41,147 bases of DNA from RGIG5612 sp045546255 (GTDB taxonomy: Bacteria > Bacillota > Clostridia > Lachnospirales > Lachnospiraceae). Made by a program: the position numbers and the translations under genes. Under the pieces are notes generated by a model. The model was not told where the DNA came from and made no database searches. It was given only the letters and a program-made list of their open reading frames with translations. The stretch covers positions 1 to 41,147 of the forward strand of contig JAZQCK010000084.1 in assembly GCA_045546255.1 (NCBI GenBank), read 5' to 3'. Positions 31,707 through 40,100 of this stretch are shown piece after piece. The stretch's first letter is position 1, and every line of letters starts with the position of its first letter.

Positions 31707-32993
31707 CTACTTCTCTTCCGTAGCCACCTTCGGCTTGCGGATAAACAGCGCCACAATTCCAGAGATCAAACAGACGACTGCAACGCCGGCTAATACAATA
31801 ATATACGCTCCGGTGTTTGTCATGCCGCCGCCTTCCAGACTGCTCTGCACTGCCTGCACCAGTTTCGTTCCAAAGGATGCCGGCAAAAGAACCAGCACCA
31901 TGATCGGCAGGTTCTGTGCATAATGAACCGAGCCGAAAAACTTGTTGCAGAACGCCGACTGGCTTGTCGTTACCCCACCGAACGGAAGCCCGGTGCAGAT
32001 ATAACCGATGATCAGGATGATCATGCTTCCGGTCACCATAGCCAAAATGATAATTCCCATGGCGACGATGAAAAAGGCACTGATCGTCAGCAGCGTTGCT
32101 TTGTAACCGATCTTGTCAAACATGCTTCCGAAGATGATTCGGCCGAGACCATTAAAAATGGAGATCAGGCCAACGATGATCGCCAGAAGGCTTGCATTAT
32201 CATTTAAGGAAGGAACCGCTGCCGTCGCAATCGGTGTTCCGAGGAAAACCACGGCGAAACCGGCAAGTGAGGTGATGAGTGCCCAGGTGAACATCAGCCA
32301 GAAGTTCGCCCTTTTTACCATCTGGGAAGTCGGAACATCCTCGAACGGAACTGTTGTGTTCTTTACTTTCTTCCCTGCTTTTGGAGCCGGAGCTACAAAG
32401 TCCGGGCCCGGCTTCTTTACAATAATGGCGCCCAGCAGGATAAAGATAAAACAGCCGATGCCGACTCCGAAGAAGCAGATGTACCACGGGATGCCGCCCT
32501 TTCCGTCCATCTGGTCAACCACAGCCGCATAGAGGAATCCGATCAGGAAGGAACTGATTCCAAAGCCCATCAGCAGGATTCCGGAAATAAGTCCCTGTTT
32601 ATCCGGGAACCATCCGCCAACCGCGCTTAGAATAACGTTGTAGGCAAAGCCTGCTCCCAGTCCTCCCAGGAGTCCGAAGCCAATATAAATAAAGAGGATA
32701 GAGCCTGTCGCATTTCCAAGAAAACCGGCGATTGCAAAACCTGCCACCATGAGGATCGCACCAAGAATCAGAATGATTTTAATATTCACGCCCTTTTTCT
32801 GCAGGATGCCGCTCACCAGACCGCCAATACAAAAGAAAGACATGACGATCGTAGAGGTCCATGTCAGTGCGCCCGGAGACCAGAGATTGGTCAGCGGTTT
32901 TGAAAATGTGGTCCATGCGTAAACAAGGCCTGCAAACAACAGGACCAGCACACCAAAGACGGCATATAGGGAACGTGGCAAGGTTTTCTTCAT
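31707..32993 (-). CDS. OFA-family MFS transporter, paralogue 2
   Basis: Close paralogue of the preceding transporter: the start (KKTLPRSLYAVFGVLVLLFAGLVYAWTTFSKPLTNLWSPG), the GWFPDKQGLISGILLMGFGISSFLIGF loop and NGLGRIIFGSMFDKIGYK are nearly the same. It has 428 residues and about 12 helices, with a variable basic central loop (VAPAPKAGKKVKNTTV). Helix 11 keeps the lysine (ASFGTKLVQAVQ). The upstream ribosome site is weak (GAGAGAAAAATT). Differences from paralogue 1 cluster in helices 2-4 and in the C-terminal tail, which could alter substrate or expression but cannot be interpreted here. Confidence 0.9.
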   Translation of the reverse strand: MKKTLPRSLYAVFGVLVLLFAGLVYAWTTFSKPLTNLWSPGALTWTSTIVMSFFCIGGLVSGILQKKGVNIKIILILGAILMVAGFAIAGFLGNATGSILFIYIGFGLLGGLGAGFAYNVILSAVGGWFPDKQGLISGILLMGFGISSFLIGFLYAAVVDQMDGKGGIPWYICFFGVGIGCFIFILLGAIIVKKPGPDFVAPAPKAGKKVKNTTVPFEDVPTSQMVKRANFWLMFTWALITSLAGFAVVFLGTPIATAAVPSLNDNASLLAIIVGLISIFNGLGRIIFGSMFDKIGYKATLLTISAFFIVAMGIIILAMVTGSMIILIIGYICTGLPFGGVTTSQSAFCNKFFGSVHYAQNLPIMVLVLLPASFGTKLVQAVQSSLEGGGMTNTGAYIIVLAGVAVVCLISGIVALFIRKPKVATEEK

Positions 32994-33193
32994 AATTTTT
33001 CTCTCAAAAATGAAATGTTCTAAAAACCAGAACTCTCTTAAATTGCTACTCTCTAAAAAACTACTACTCTCTAAAAGTCAAATACCGCAGCTGCTAAACT
33101 CTTAACCAAGTACAGCAGCTGGCGGTTGATGTAATAATTCTTTTTGCAGTCGCTGATCTGTCTTCAATCAGACTAGCACATGCAATTCTTCTA

Positions 33194-33245
33194 TTTCAAA
33201 TAATTCGACTCTAAGCCACTTTCAAATAACTTGGCTCTAAGCCCT
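33194..33245 (-). repeat. Short direct repeats behind OFA paralogue 3
   Basis: A 24-base unit (TTTCAAATAA then CTCTAAGCC) is repeated at 33194-33217 and 33220-33243 with three mismatches. The second copy contains GGCTCTAAGCCCT, which also occurs in the 3' coding end of paralogue 3 at 33309-33321, 76 bases away. A further direct repeat (CTACTCTCTAAAA at 33046 and 33064) lies in the same 257-base gap. No gene is seen here. Confidence 0.65.
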
Positions 33246-33250
33246 ACATA

Positions 33251-34567
33251 TTATTCAGCCTGTGCAGCTTCTTCAGCAATTTCCACTTTCGCTTCTTCTG
33301 TCACTTCCGGCTCTAAGCCCTGCGGGTTCTTCGGCGGACGGATAAAGAAGGAAAGGATCGTTCCGACGACAAGCAGACCGATAACAAGGATGATCACTGT
33401 GATATAAGATCCGGTTGAATCATAAACAGCACCAGCAAGCGTGGATCCGAAGGATGCGATCAGCAGGTTCATGTTGATGATCGGCAGGTTGACCGGATAG
33501 TTCTTCATTCCATAGAACTTGCTTGCAAATGCGGAGTTCGTCGGGGTAACGCAGCCGTAGCCAAGCCCGGACGCAATGTAGGAAATCACAAGGATGATGG
33601 AGCTGTGGCTCTTGAGTGCCCAAATGACCAGCAGCATTGCCACGATGAAAACGATTCCACCGAGCAGCATGGTCCAGAAACGTCCGATCTTGTCAAACAA
33701 TGCGCCGAAAATGATACGGCCAATTCCGTTGAAGATAGAGATCAGACCAACGATCGTTGCAATGGATCCCATCTGTGCAGCGGTTGCGCTTGTTGCAGTG
33801 ATCTGCATAGATTCCATCGCCATCGGAGTTCCCTGAGAAACAACCATCAGACCTGCTGCGGAAAGGAAGGTCGCCCAGATGAAGAACAGCCAGAACGAAG
33901 GTCTCTTAAACATCGTAACCGTGTTGATTTCTTCAAAGGACTGCACCACTTTCTTTGCAGTTGCCTTCTTCGGTGCCGGAGCAACCCAGCCAGCCGGAGG
34001 AGCAAAAATAAAGAATGCAGAAAGTGCAACAATCGCCGCGGTGATGATACCTAAGATCAGGAAGGAGGTTCTCCATGCACCGCCTCCGTCAGAAGGTGTC
34101 ACTGCAGTGTAGATTTTACCAATAATAAATGCGCCGATACCGAATCCCATCAGAAGGATACCGGAGATCAGGCCCTGTTTATCCGGGAACCATTTGCCGA
34201 CGAACGTCATGACGGCGTTATAGGCAAAGCCCGATCCGAAGCCAGCAAGCACACCAAATCCAAGATACAGAACAATCAGGCTGGTTGCGCGGCTTGCGAT
34301 AAAGAAGCCAAGGATAAACAATACGGCAGCGAGGATCAGGATGATCCACGGTTTCACTCTCTTAGACAGCACGCCTCCAAGAAAGCCGCCGATACAGAAG
34401 CAGAACATAACCAGGGTGAAGGTCAGGGAAAGCTGTGCCTTCGTCCATTCCGGATACTGTGCTGCGATTGGTGCGGACAGAACTGTCCACGCATAGACCA
34501 TGCCGGCAAAGACCAGAACGATAACGCCGACGATGGCTAAGACCCAACGATTTAATGGTTTTTTCAT
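33251..34567 (-). CDS. OFA-family MFS transporter, paralogue 3
   Basis: The most divergent of the three OFA transporters (438 residues, about 12 helices). It keeps the family framework: VLAIVGVIVLVFAGMVYAWTVL, GFGVLAGFGSGFAYNAVMTFVGKWFPDKQGLISGILLMGFG and NGIGRIIFGALFDKIGRF. In helix 11 the lysine of paralogues 1 and 2 is replaced (ASFGSTLAGAV), and the C-terminus is a longer acidic tail ending KVEIAEEAAQAE. This suggests a different substrate charge or coupling, a point of inference. AGGAAGAG precedes the ATG. It is transcribed first among the three and stands divergent from the tRNA-Glu gene. Confidence 0.9.
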   Translation of the reverse strand: MKKPLNRWVLAIVGVIVLVFAGMVYAWTVLSAPIAAQYPEWTKAQLSLTFTLVMFCFCIGGFLGGVLSKRVKPWIILILAAVLFILGFFIASRATSLIVLYLGFGVLAGFGSGFAYNAVMTFVGKWFPDKQGLISGILLMGFGIGAFIIGKIYTAVTPSDGGGAWRTSFLILGIITAAIVALSAFFIFAPPAGWVAPAPKKATAKKVVQSFEEINTVTMFKRPSFWLFFIWATFLSAAGLMVVSQGTPMAMESMQITATSATAAQMGSIATIVGLISIFNGIGRIIFGALFDKIGRFWTMLLGGIVFIVAMLLVIWALKSHSSIILVISYIASGLGYGCVTPTNSAFASKFYGMKNYPVNLPIINMNLLIASFGSTLAGAVYDSTGSYITVIILVIGLLVVGTILSFFIRPPKNPQGLEPEVTEEAKVEIAEEAAQAE

Positions 34568-34682
34568 AATTCTCTTCCTCTATTATATAATTCGCTTAAT
34601 TCAACTTTTGGATTTTAACATATCATTTTTTTAGTGTCTATAAACAATAATCACAGAACTGTTGAATTAAAGAAAATAGTTC

Positions 34683-34711
34683 TTGAAATTTGTTTAGGTT
34701 TCCATTATACT
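34683..34711 (+). promoter_or_regulatory. Promoter of tRNA-Glu
   Basis: TTGAAA (34683-34688), a 17-base spacer and TATACT (34706-34711). The tRNA begins 20 bases after the -10 box. Confidence 0.8.
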
Positions 34712-34731
34712 AGCAAAGCACGTAAGCGCAT

Positions 34732-34803
34732 GGCTCGTTGGTCAAGTGGTTAAGACGCCGCCCTCTCAAGGCGGAATCACGAGTTCAATTCTCGTACGAG
34801 CTG
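34732..34803 (+). tRNA. tRNA-Glu (anticodon CTC)
   Basis: All four arms can be drawn. Acceptor GGCTCGT pairs with ACGAGCT (the first pair is G-T). The anticodon stem CCGCC/GGCGG encloses CTCTCAA, giving anticodon CTC for codon GAG. The T arm is ACGAG-TTCAATT-CTCGT. The CCA end is not encoded. The gene has its own promoter and terminator and stands alone. Confidence 0.95.
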
Positions 34804-34808
34804 CTGAA

Positions 34809-34836
34809 AAGAGACAACTCCGCTTGTCTCTTTTTT
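34809..34836 (+). terminator. Terminator of tRNA-Glu
   Basis: AAGAGACAA-CTCCGC-TTGTCTCTT forms a 9-bp stem and is followed by further T residues. It begins six bases after the tRNA. Confidence 0.92.
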
Positions 34837-34923
34837 GTTGAACATCATTTATCATAAAGTTATCGATACATGTCCTTTTGGGACTTATTATGATAGATTA
34901 TTGTCCCGAGTTAGCGCATGCTA

Positions 34924-35137
34924 ATGTCCAAAATCGAGTTTGTGCATTTTTATCCTGTCTGTTTATGTTCAAAATTGAGTTTGTGCATCTAAGTTCCAGC
35001 AATTTTCAGCGAGTCCAGCCTTTTAATCAATGCACAGAGTCGATTTCGAGCATGCTTCCATCTAACAAAAAATGCACAGAGTCGATTTCGGACATGCTTC
35101 CATCTAACAAAAAATGCACAGAGTCAATTTAGAACAT
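34924..35137. repeat. Five 24-bp repeats in two orientations (family C)
   Basis: The 576-base gap between the tRNA terminator and the metallophosphoesterase gene holds five related 24-mers. Three point one way (35030, 35072, 35114; ATGCACAGAGT then CRATTT, ending in CAT) and two the other way (34924, 34965). Copies in the same orientation are spaced 41-42 bases. The 18 bases between the three direct copies are identical (GCTTCCATCTAACAAAAA), so these arose by 42-bp tandem duplication. The left pair has a different spacer. No credible gene lies here; a frame with repeated peptide units merely reflects the DNA repeats. Confidence 0.85.
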
Positions 35138-35242
35138 TAAATAAAGTATTAAATCCAATTCAGGTATTATATCTCAAACGAAATACAATAAAACCTGTCA
35201 GTTTATAATCATCAACGCATATCGGTTTTCAAGTAAAACAAA

Positions 35243-35267
35243 AACGGCGGGCATTTTGCCCGCCGTT
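35243..35267 (-). terminator. Terminator of the metallophosphoesterase gene
   Basis: AACGGCGGGCA (35243-35253) and TGCCCGCCGTT (35257-35267) form an 11-bp GC-rich stem. On the minus strand it is followed by TTTGTTTT. It is 143 bases beyond the stop codon; nothing coding lies between. Confidence 0.88.
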
Positions 35268-35409
35268 GTCAAATCTTGTTCAGTAAGAACTTCTTATTTT
35301 GTGCTGTATGTTTAATACAGAGTGCATTCGCATATATCGAATTAGCATATTAGCAAACTAGCATATCAGCGAATCAATTAAGTGGATTCGCCTCAAAGAG
35401 CCATCTCTA

Positions 35410-36105
35410 TCAGCTGATCTTCACGACCCCGTTATACAGCACACGGAGTTTGTATTCCGGATACTCCCTGTCGATGTGGATGTGTCCGCAGTACCACTTG
35501 TCGTAATAGATGTTCTCCATGATCAGATTCAGGAACTTCTCCACTCCGCTGTCGTAGTTCAGATAGTCGCTGTAGACAGAGAAAACGATGTCGCGGACCT
35601 TCTCCGGCATGGTGTGGGTAATGACGAAGTTGATGTTGTTCTGCACTGCCGCCAGATTATCGAAGGCTTCCTGGAATTCGTCCTCGGAAGGCTCTTCCTG
35701 CGGCCACCAGCTGACGCCCTCTTCGCGCCAGATCTTATCCACGCTCGTCGCACCGCCCATCACAAAGAAACGGAGCCCATCAATCGTATAAACCTGCCCG
35801 TTCATCAGGTGGATCACATGCTCACGGATGCGGTGGATCTTGCCGCCGTTCCACATCTCGACCGGATAGGAATTCAGCGCATCATAATTCTCATGATTGC
35901 CGGCCACAAAGAGCGTCGTATAGTTCCGCGCCTCATGCATGTCCAGAACGTCCGCGTCCTTTTCCTCGCCGGCCCAGACGCCGCCGAAGTCTCCGCAGAT
36001 GATCAGATAGTCATCACGAGTAAGGAGCTTCTGCTCCGGGAAATTATCGATATCAATTTTCTGTACATCCATCAGCCGATGGGTATCGCCAGTCGCAAAA
36101 ATCAT
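35410..36105 (-). CDS. Calcineurin-like metallophosphoesterase
   Basis: A 231-residue cytoplasmic metal-dependent phosphoesterase with the full metal-site set: D-x-H in ATGDTHRL, GDFGG in IICGDFGGVW, GNHEN in VAGNHENYD, a histidine in FVITHTMPEK and GHIH in YCGHIHID. The order and spacing are those of the calcineurin-like superfamily; the substrate cannot be deduced. The start at 36105 (MIFATGD) is preferred because AAGGGGAAG lies just upstream and the metal motif should be near the N-terminus; an in-frame ATG at 36138 has no ribosome site and sits three bases after the previous stop. It follows the ferredoxin-nitroreductase gene and is probably co-transcribed with it. Confidence 0.92.
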   Translation of the reverse strand: MIFATGDTHRLMDVQKIDIDNFPEQKLLTRDDYLIICGDFGGVWAGEEKDADVLDMHEARNYTTLFVAGNHENYDALNSYPVEMWNGGKIHRIREHVIHLMNGQVYTIDGLRFFVMGGATSVDKIWREEGVSWWPQEEPSEDEFQEAFDNLAAVQNNINFVITHTMPEKVRDIVFSVYSDYLNYDSGVEKFLNLIMENIYYDKWYCGHIHIDREYPEYKLRVLYNGVVKIS

Positions 36106-36141
36106 TTGCTTCCCCTTTTTCTCTTCTGCAAGCCACATTTA

Positions 36142-36936
36142 TTACAGCAGCGGAAGGTCCTTACGTGGTACGGAGCAGAAATACTCTGCGTCGTAATTGC
36201 CGATCGTAAGGAACAGTACGCACTTGCGGTCTTCCGGAATGTTGTATTTCTCGCGCAGCTGCGGGGTGTTCATTGCAGCGGTCGGAAGCAGCAGATAGGT
36301 GAAGCCCAATCCTAAGGACTCGATCATCTGGCCCATGTAAGCGGCACACAAAGAGCCGTCCACATCGCTGTCGGAGAAGATGCCGATGACCAGCGGTGCA
36401 TCATAGAACAGGCCGTCGATTCCTTCGTTTTCAAACTGGCTGCACTTCATCAGGAAGAATGCGGCAACGTCCGGCGCCTCGCGCATCATGCCTTTGCCGA
36501 TCACACCGAGTTGCTCAAACAAATCTTTGCGGAGTTCCGCAATTTCTTCCGGATCATTTTTGACCATCACGGCGTTATGCTGGCAGTTCTTTGCTGTCGG
36601 CGCGTATTTGCCGGCCTCAAGAATGCGCTCGATTTCCTCATCGGTGACCGGAGTGTCGTTGAAATGACGCACGCTGCGGCGCATCATAATATCTCTGCGG
36701 ACCATGTCCGGAGTAGACTTCTTAAAGAACTGGAACTCCTCCACTTCTTCCACGTTATAGCCGTCGCCGTCGATCATGATCGCATCGCGCGGGCATACGG
36801 AAAGGCAGTGTCCGCACCACATGCAGCGGGCCGGGTCATGCTTTAATCCATCGTCTTCGATTTTCAGGCAGCCATTCGGACATTCGTCCACGCAGGTGCC
36901 ACACTGAATACATAATTCCTGATCAAGAATAAACAT
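36142..36936 (-). CDS. Ferredoxin-nitroreductase fusion protein
   Basis: Residues 1-55 form a two-cluster ferredoxin: CIQCGTCVDECPNGC and CMWCGHCLSVCP, each fit for a [4Fe-4S] cluster. From about residue 80 an FMN-binding nitroreductase domain follows (MMRRSVRHFNDTPVTDEEIERILEAGKYAPTAKNCQ, then AAYMGQMIESLGLGFTYL). The 264-residue length is usual for this clostridial fusion. It should pass electrons between iron-sulfur centres and flavin to reduce nitro-, quinone- or similar substrates in the cytoplasm; the physiological substrate is unknown. AAAGGAACAAACT precedes the ATG. Confidence 0.92.
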   Translation of the reverse strand: MFILDQELCIQCGTCVDECPNGCLKIEDDGLKHDPARCMWCGHCLSVCPRDAIMIDGDGYNVEEVEEFQFFKKSTPDMVRRDIMMRRSVRHFNDTPVTDEEIERILEAGKYAPTAKNCQHNAVMVKNDPEEIAELRKDLFEQLGVIGKGMMREAPDVAAFFLMKCSQFENEGIDGLFYDAPLVIGIFSDSDVDGSLCAAYMGQMIESLGLGFTYLLLPTAAMNTPQLREKYNIPEDRKCVLFLTIGNYDAEYFCSVPRKDLPLL

Positions 36937-37104
36937 AGTTTGTTCCTTTCTGTGATTGAATAAAATACTTAATTATTATAAAGGGTATTTGCATTTTCGG
37001 AAAGATGTTTTTGATGGATACGCAAATGTTTTTGGAAATCATTTGGAGCATCTTCTGCGTCCTCTCCTAGAACTGTTTGACATTCAGATATTTCCTTGAC
37101 ATAA

Positions 37105-37132
37105 AAAGGCCATGCCCGCGAGCATGACCTTT
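37105..37132 (-). terminator. Terminator of polC
   Basis: On the minus strand AAAGGTCATGC pairs with GCATGGCCTTT (one G-T pair) and is followed by TTATG. It begins right after the polC stop codon. Confidence 0.85.
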
Positions 37133-37134
37133 AT

Positions 37135-40100
37135 CTAGATTTTAAAGAAATCCATAATCGACATCTGGCTGGACGCCGGGAGGTTTCCTAAGAGGCCGAG
37201 GTTATAGAGCTTATCCGTCAAAGTCGAAGAAATCTTTGCGCGGACTTTGAGGTCTTCGCGGGAGGTGAAGTGCTCTTTCGCAGCCTCCTCTGCCAAGGAT
37301 GCGGCCGCCTTTCCGCCCATGCCATCGATGGACTCCAAGGACGGCATCAGCTTGCCATCAAAGATTTTAAAGCGTGACGCGCCGGCTTTGTAGATATCGA
37401 TCGGCATAAACTCAAAGCCGCGTGCATACATTTCAAGCACGTTGTACATATATTTCAAGAGGTCCTCATCCTTCGGGGTCTGCTCGTTCCGCTCGATGCG
37501 GCCCTTGATGATCTCCATCTCCTCTAACAGGTGCTCTTTGCCCTGGCACATCTTCTCGTAATCAAACGACGACGCGCGGATGCTGAAGAACGCTGCGTAG
37601 TACTCCAGCGGGAAATGGATCTTATAATACGCGATACGGTACGCCATCATGACATACGCCACCGCGTGTGCCTTCGGGAACATGTACTGGATCTTTGTAC
37701 AGGACCATAAGTACCAGTCCGGAACGTTGCATTCCTTCATGGACTTCTCCCACTCCGGCCACTTCTTTGCCTTGCCCGCAGCGACTTTTCCTTTTCGGAC
37801 GTTCTCCATGATATCAAACGCCATCGAAGGCTCAACGCCCTGCAGGATCAGATAGGTCATGATATCGTCACGTGTACAGATACAGGTGGACAGCGTCGCC
37901 GTTCCTTCTTTGACCAGTTTCTCCGCATTTCCGAGCCACACGTCGGTTCCGTGGGAGAGGCCTGCGATGCGGACCAGATCCGAGAAGTTCTTCGGTTTCG
38001 TATCCATGAGCATGCCCATAACGAAGTCCGTTCCAAACTCCGGAACGCCAAGGGTTCCGAGCGGATGCTGGATATCTTCCGGCGTGATGCCTAAGACGTC
38101 CGTTCCTTCATAGAGCTGCATGACCGACGGATCGTCGAGGCGGATCTGCTTTGCGTCAAAGCCCGTGAGGTCTTCGAGCATACGGATCATGGTCGGATCG
38201 TCGTGCCCTAAGATATCGAGTTTCAGCAAGTTGTGGTCGATGCTGTGGTACTCGAAATGGGTCGTGACCGTATGTTTATCCGGATCATTTGCAGGGAACT
38301 GGACCGGGGTGAAGGAATAGATTTCCTCGCCATGCGGCAGAACGACAATTCCGCCCGGGTGCTGGCCGGTGCTTCGCTTCACGCCTGTGCAGCCTGCGAT
38401 GATACGGTTCATCTCGCATTTGCGAATCGCTTTATTATGACGCTCGTAATAGCCCTTCACATAGCCGAACACAGTCTTATCCTGCAAAGTCGAAATTGTG
38501 CCCGCACGGAAGGTGTGCCCTTTGCCGAAGATGACTTCCGTGTAGTCATGCGCGTGGGACTGGTATTCGCCAGAGAAGTTAAGGTCGATATCCGGCTCCT
38601 TATCGCCCTTGAATCCAAGGAAGGTTTCGAACGGAATGTCAAAGCCGTCTTTTGCGAGCGGCTGGCCGCAGACCGGACAGTTCTTATCCGGCATATCGCA
38701 TCCGGCGCCGCCGGCGAAGGCGTTGACTTCCTCCGAATCGAATTCAGAATAGAAGCAGTTCGGGCAGCGGTAATGCGGCTTCAGCGGATTGACCTCCGTG
38801 ATGCCGGAAAAAGTTGCTGCCAGGGAGGAGCCGACGCTGCCTCGCGATCCGACTAAGTAGCCGTCGCTCACGCTCTTTTGCACCAGCTCTCTCGCAATGA
38901 TATACATAACCGAATATCCATTGGAAATAATGGAATTCAGCTCTTTTTCCAAACGTTCGACCACGATCTGCGGAAGATCCGGGCCGTACAGGCTGTGCGC
39001 CGTCTCATAGCAGATGTTTCTTAAGTTTTCATCCGAATTTTCGATGACCGGCGGGCACTTGTCCGGGCGCACCGGCTCGATGTATTCGATCTGATCCGCA
39101 ATATAGTTCGTGTTTTCGACAACGATCTCCTGCGCGATCTCAGGTCCTAAATAGTCGAACTCGGAAAGCATCTCCTCGGTCGTGCGGAAATATAACGGTG
39201 CCTGCTCGTCCGCATCCGGGAACTTCTGACTGTCCATGATGATGCGGCGATAGACCTCATCCTCCGGATCTAAGAAATGGACGTCGCCCGTCGCCACGAC
39301 CTTCTTGCCGTATTTCTGACCAAGATCATAAACGCGGCGGTTGATCGCCTGGATCTCTTCTACGGATTTCAGGTAATGGCCTTTCGTGATGCCCTTTTCA
39401 AAGTTGCGGACCAGGAAGTAGTTGTTGCCGGTCGGCTGGATCTCGAGGTAATCATAGTAGTTGACCAGCTCTTCGATCCGCTCTTCGCTTGCGCCGGCAA
39501 GCAGCGCATCATAAAGCTCACCCGCAACGCAGGCGCTGCCTAAGATCAGGCCCTCGCGGTAGCGGTTTAAGACGCTCTTCGGAATGCGCGGCCTGCGGCT
39601 GAAATAATTAATATGAGAATAAGACACCAGACGGTAGAGATTGCGCCGCCCGATCTCGTTTTTCGCTAAAATAATGATGTGGTGGTATTTCTTTTTCTTG
39701 ACGCGCTGGATCGCCTCTTCCTCTTCCGGATCCGGCAGAACCGGGTGCTCATCCGGGATCGCGCTCTCGCGTCTTAAGACAATATCTTCGGGATTACTCG
39801 GGTCGCTGTCCACCGGGAAATCCATGTCGTCAACAATATAACCCTCTACACCATAGATGATCTTCGGCGCATTTTCATTGCCCTGCACCTTATGGAAGGC
39901 ATCGACAAAGCCCTGAACGACGCCGTGGTCCGTGATTGCGATTGCAGAGTGTCCCCATTTTGACGCTCTGTCAATCAGCTTTTCAACGTTAGTGGTCGCG
40001 TCCATGTCGGAATAACGCGTATGGAGATGAAGCTCGACACGCTTCTTCGGCGCATTGTCCATGCGGTTTGAAAGCGGCTCGTGGATCTCGCGGATACCGC

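Noticed and set aside
34878..35132. A plus-strand frame with repeated peptide units (CTESIS-MLPSNKK)
   Set aside because: The peptide repeat only mirrors the 42-bp DNA repeats. There is no ribosome site, and other copies of the same 24-mer lie in reverse orientation.
34924..35137. CRISPR-like array (24-mers with 17-18-base spacers)
   Set aside because: The two spacers between direct copies are identical, some copies are inverted, only five repeats exist and no cas gene is present.
35476..36315. A 279-codon plus-strand frame across the metallophosphoesterase and nitroreductase genes
   Set aside because: It is antisense to two genes with complete catalytic motifs and crosses their boundary.
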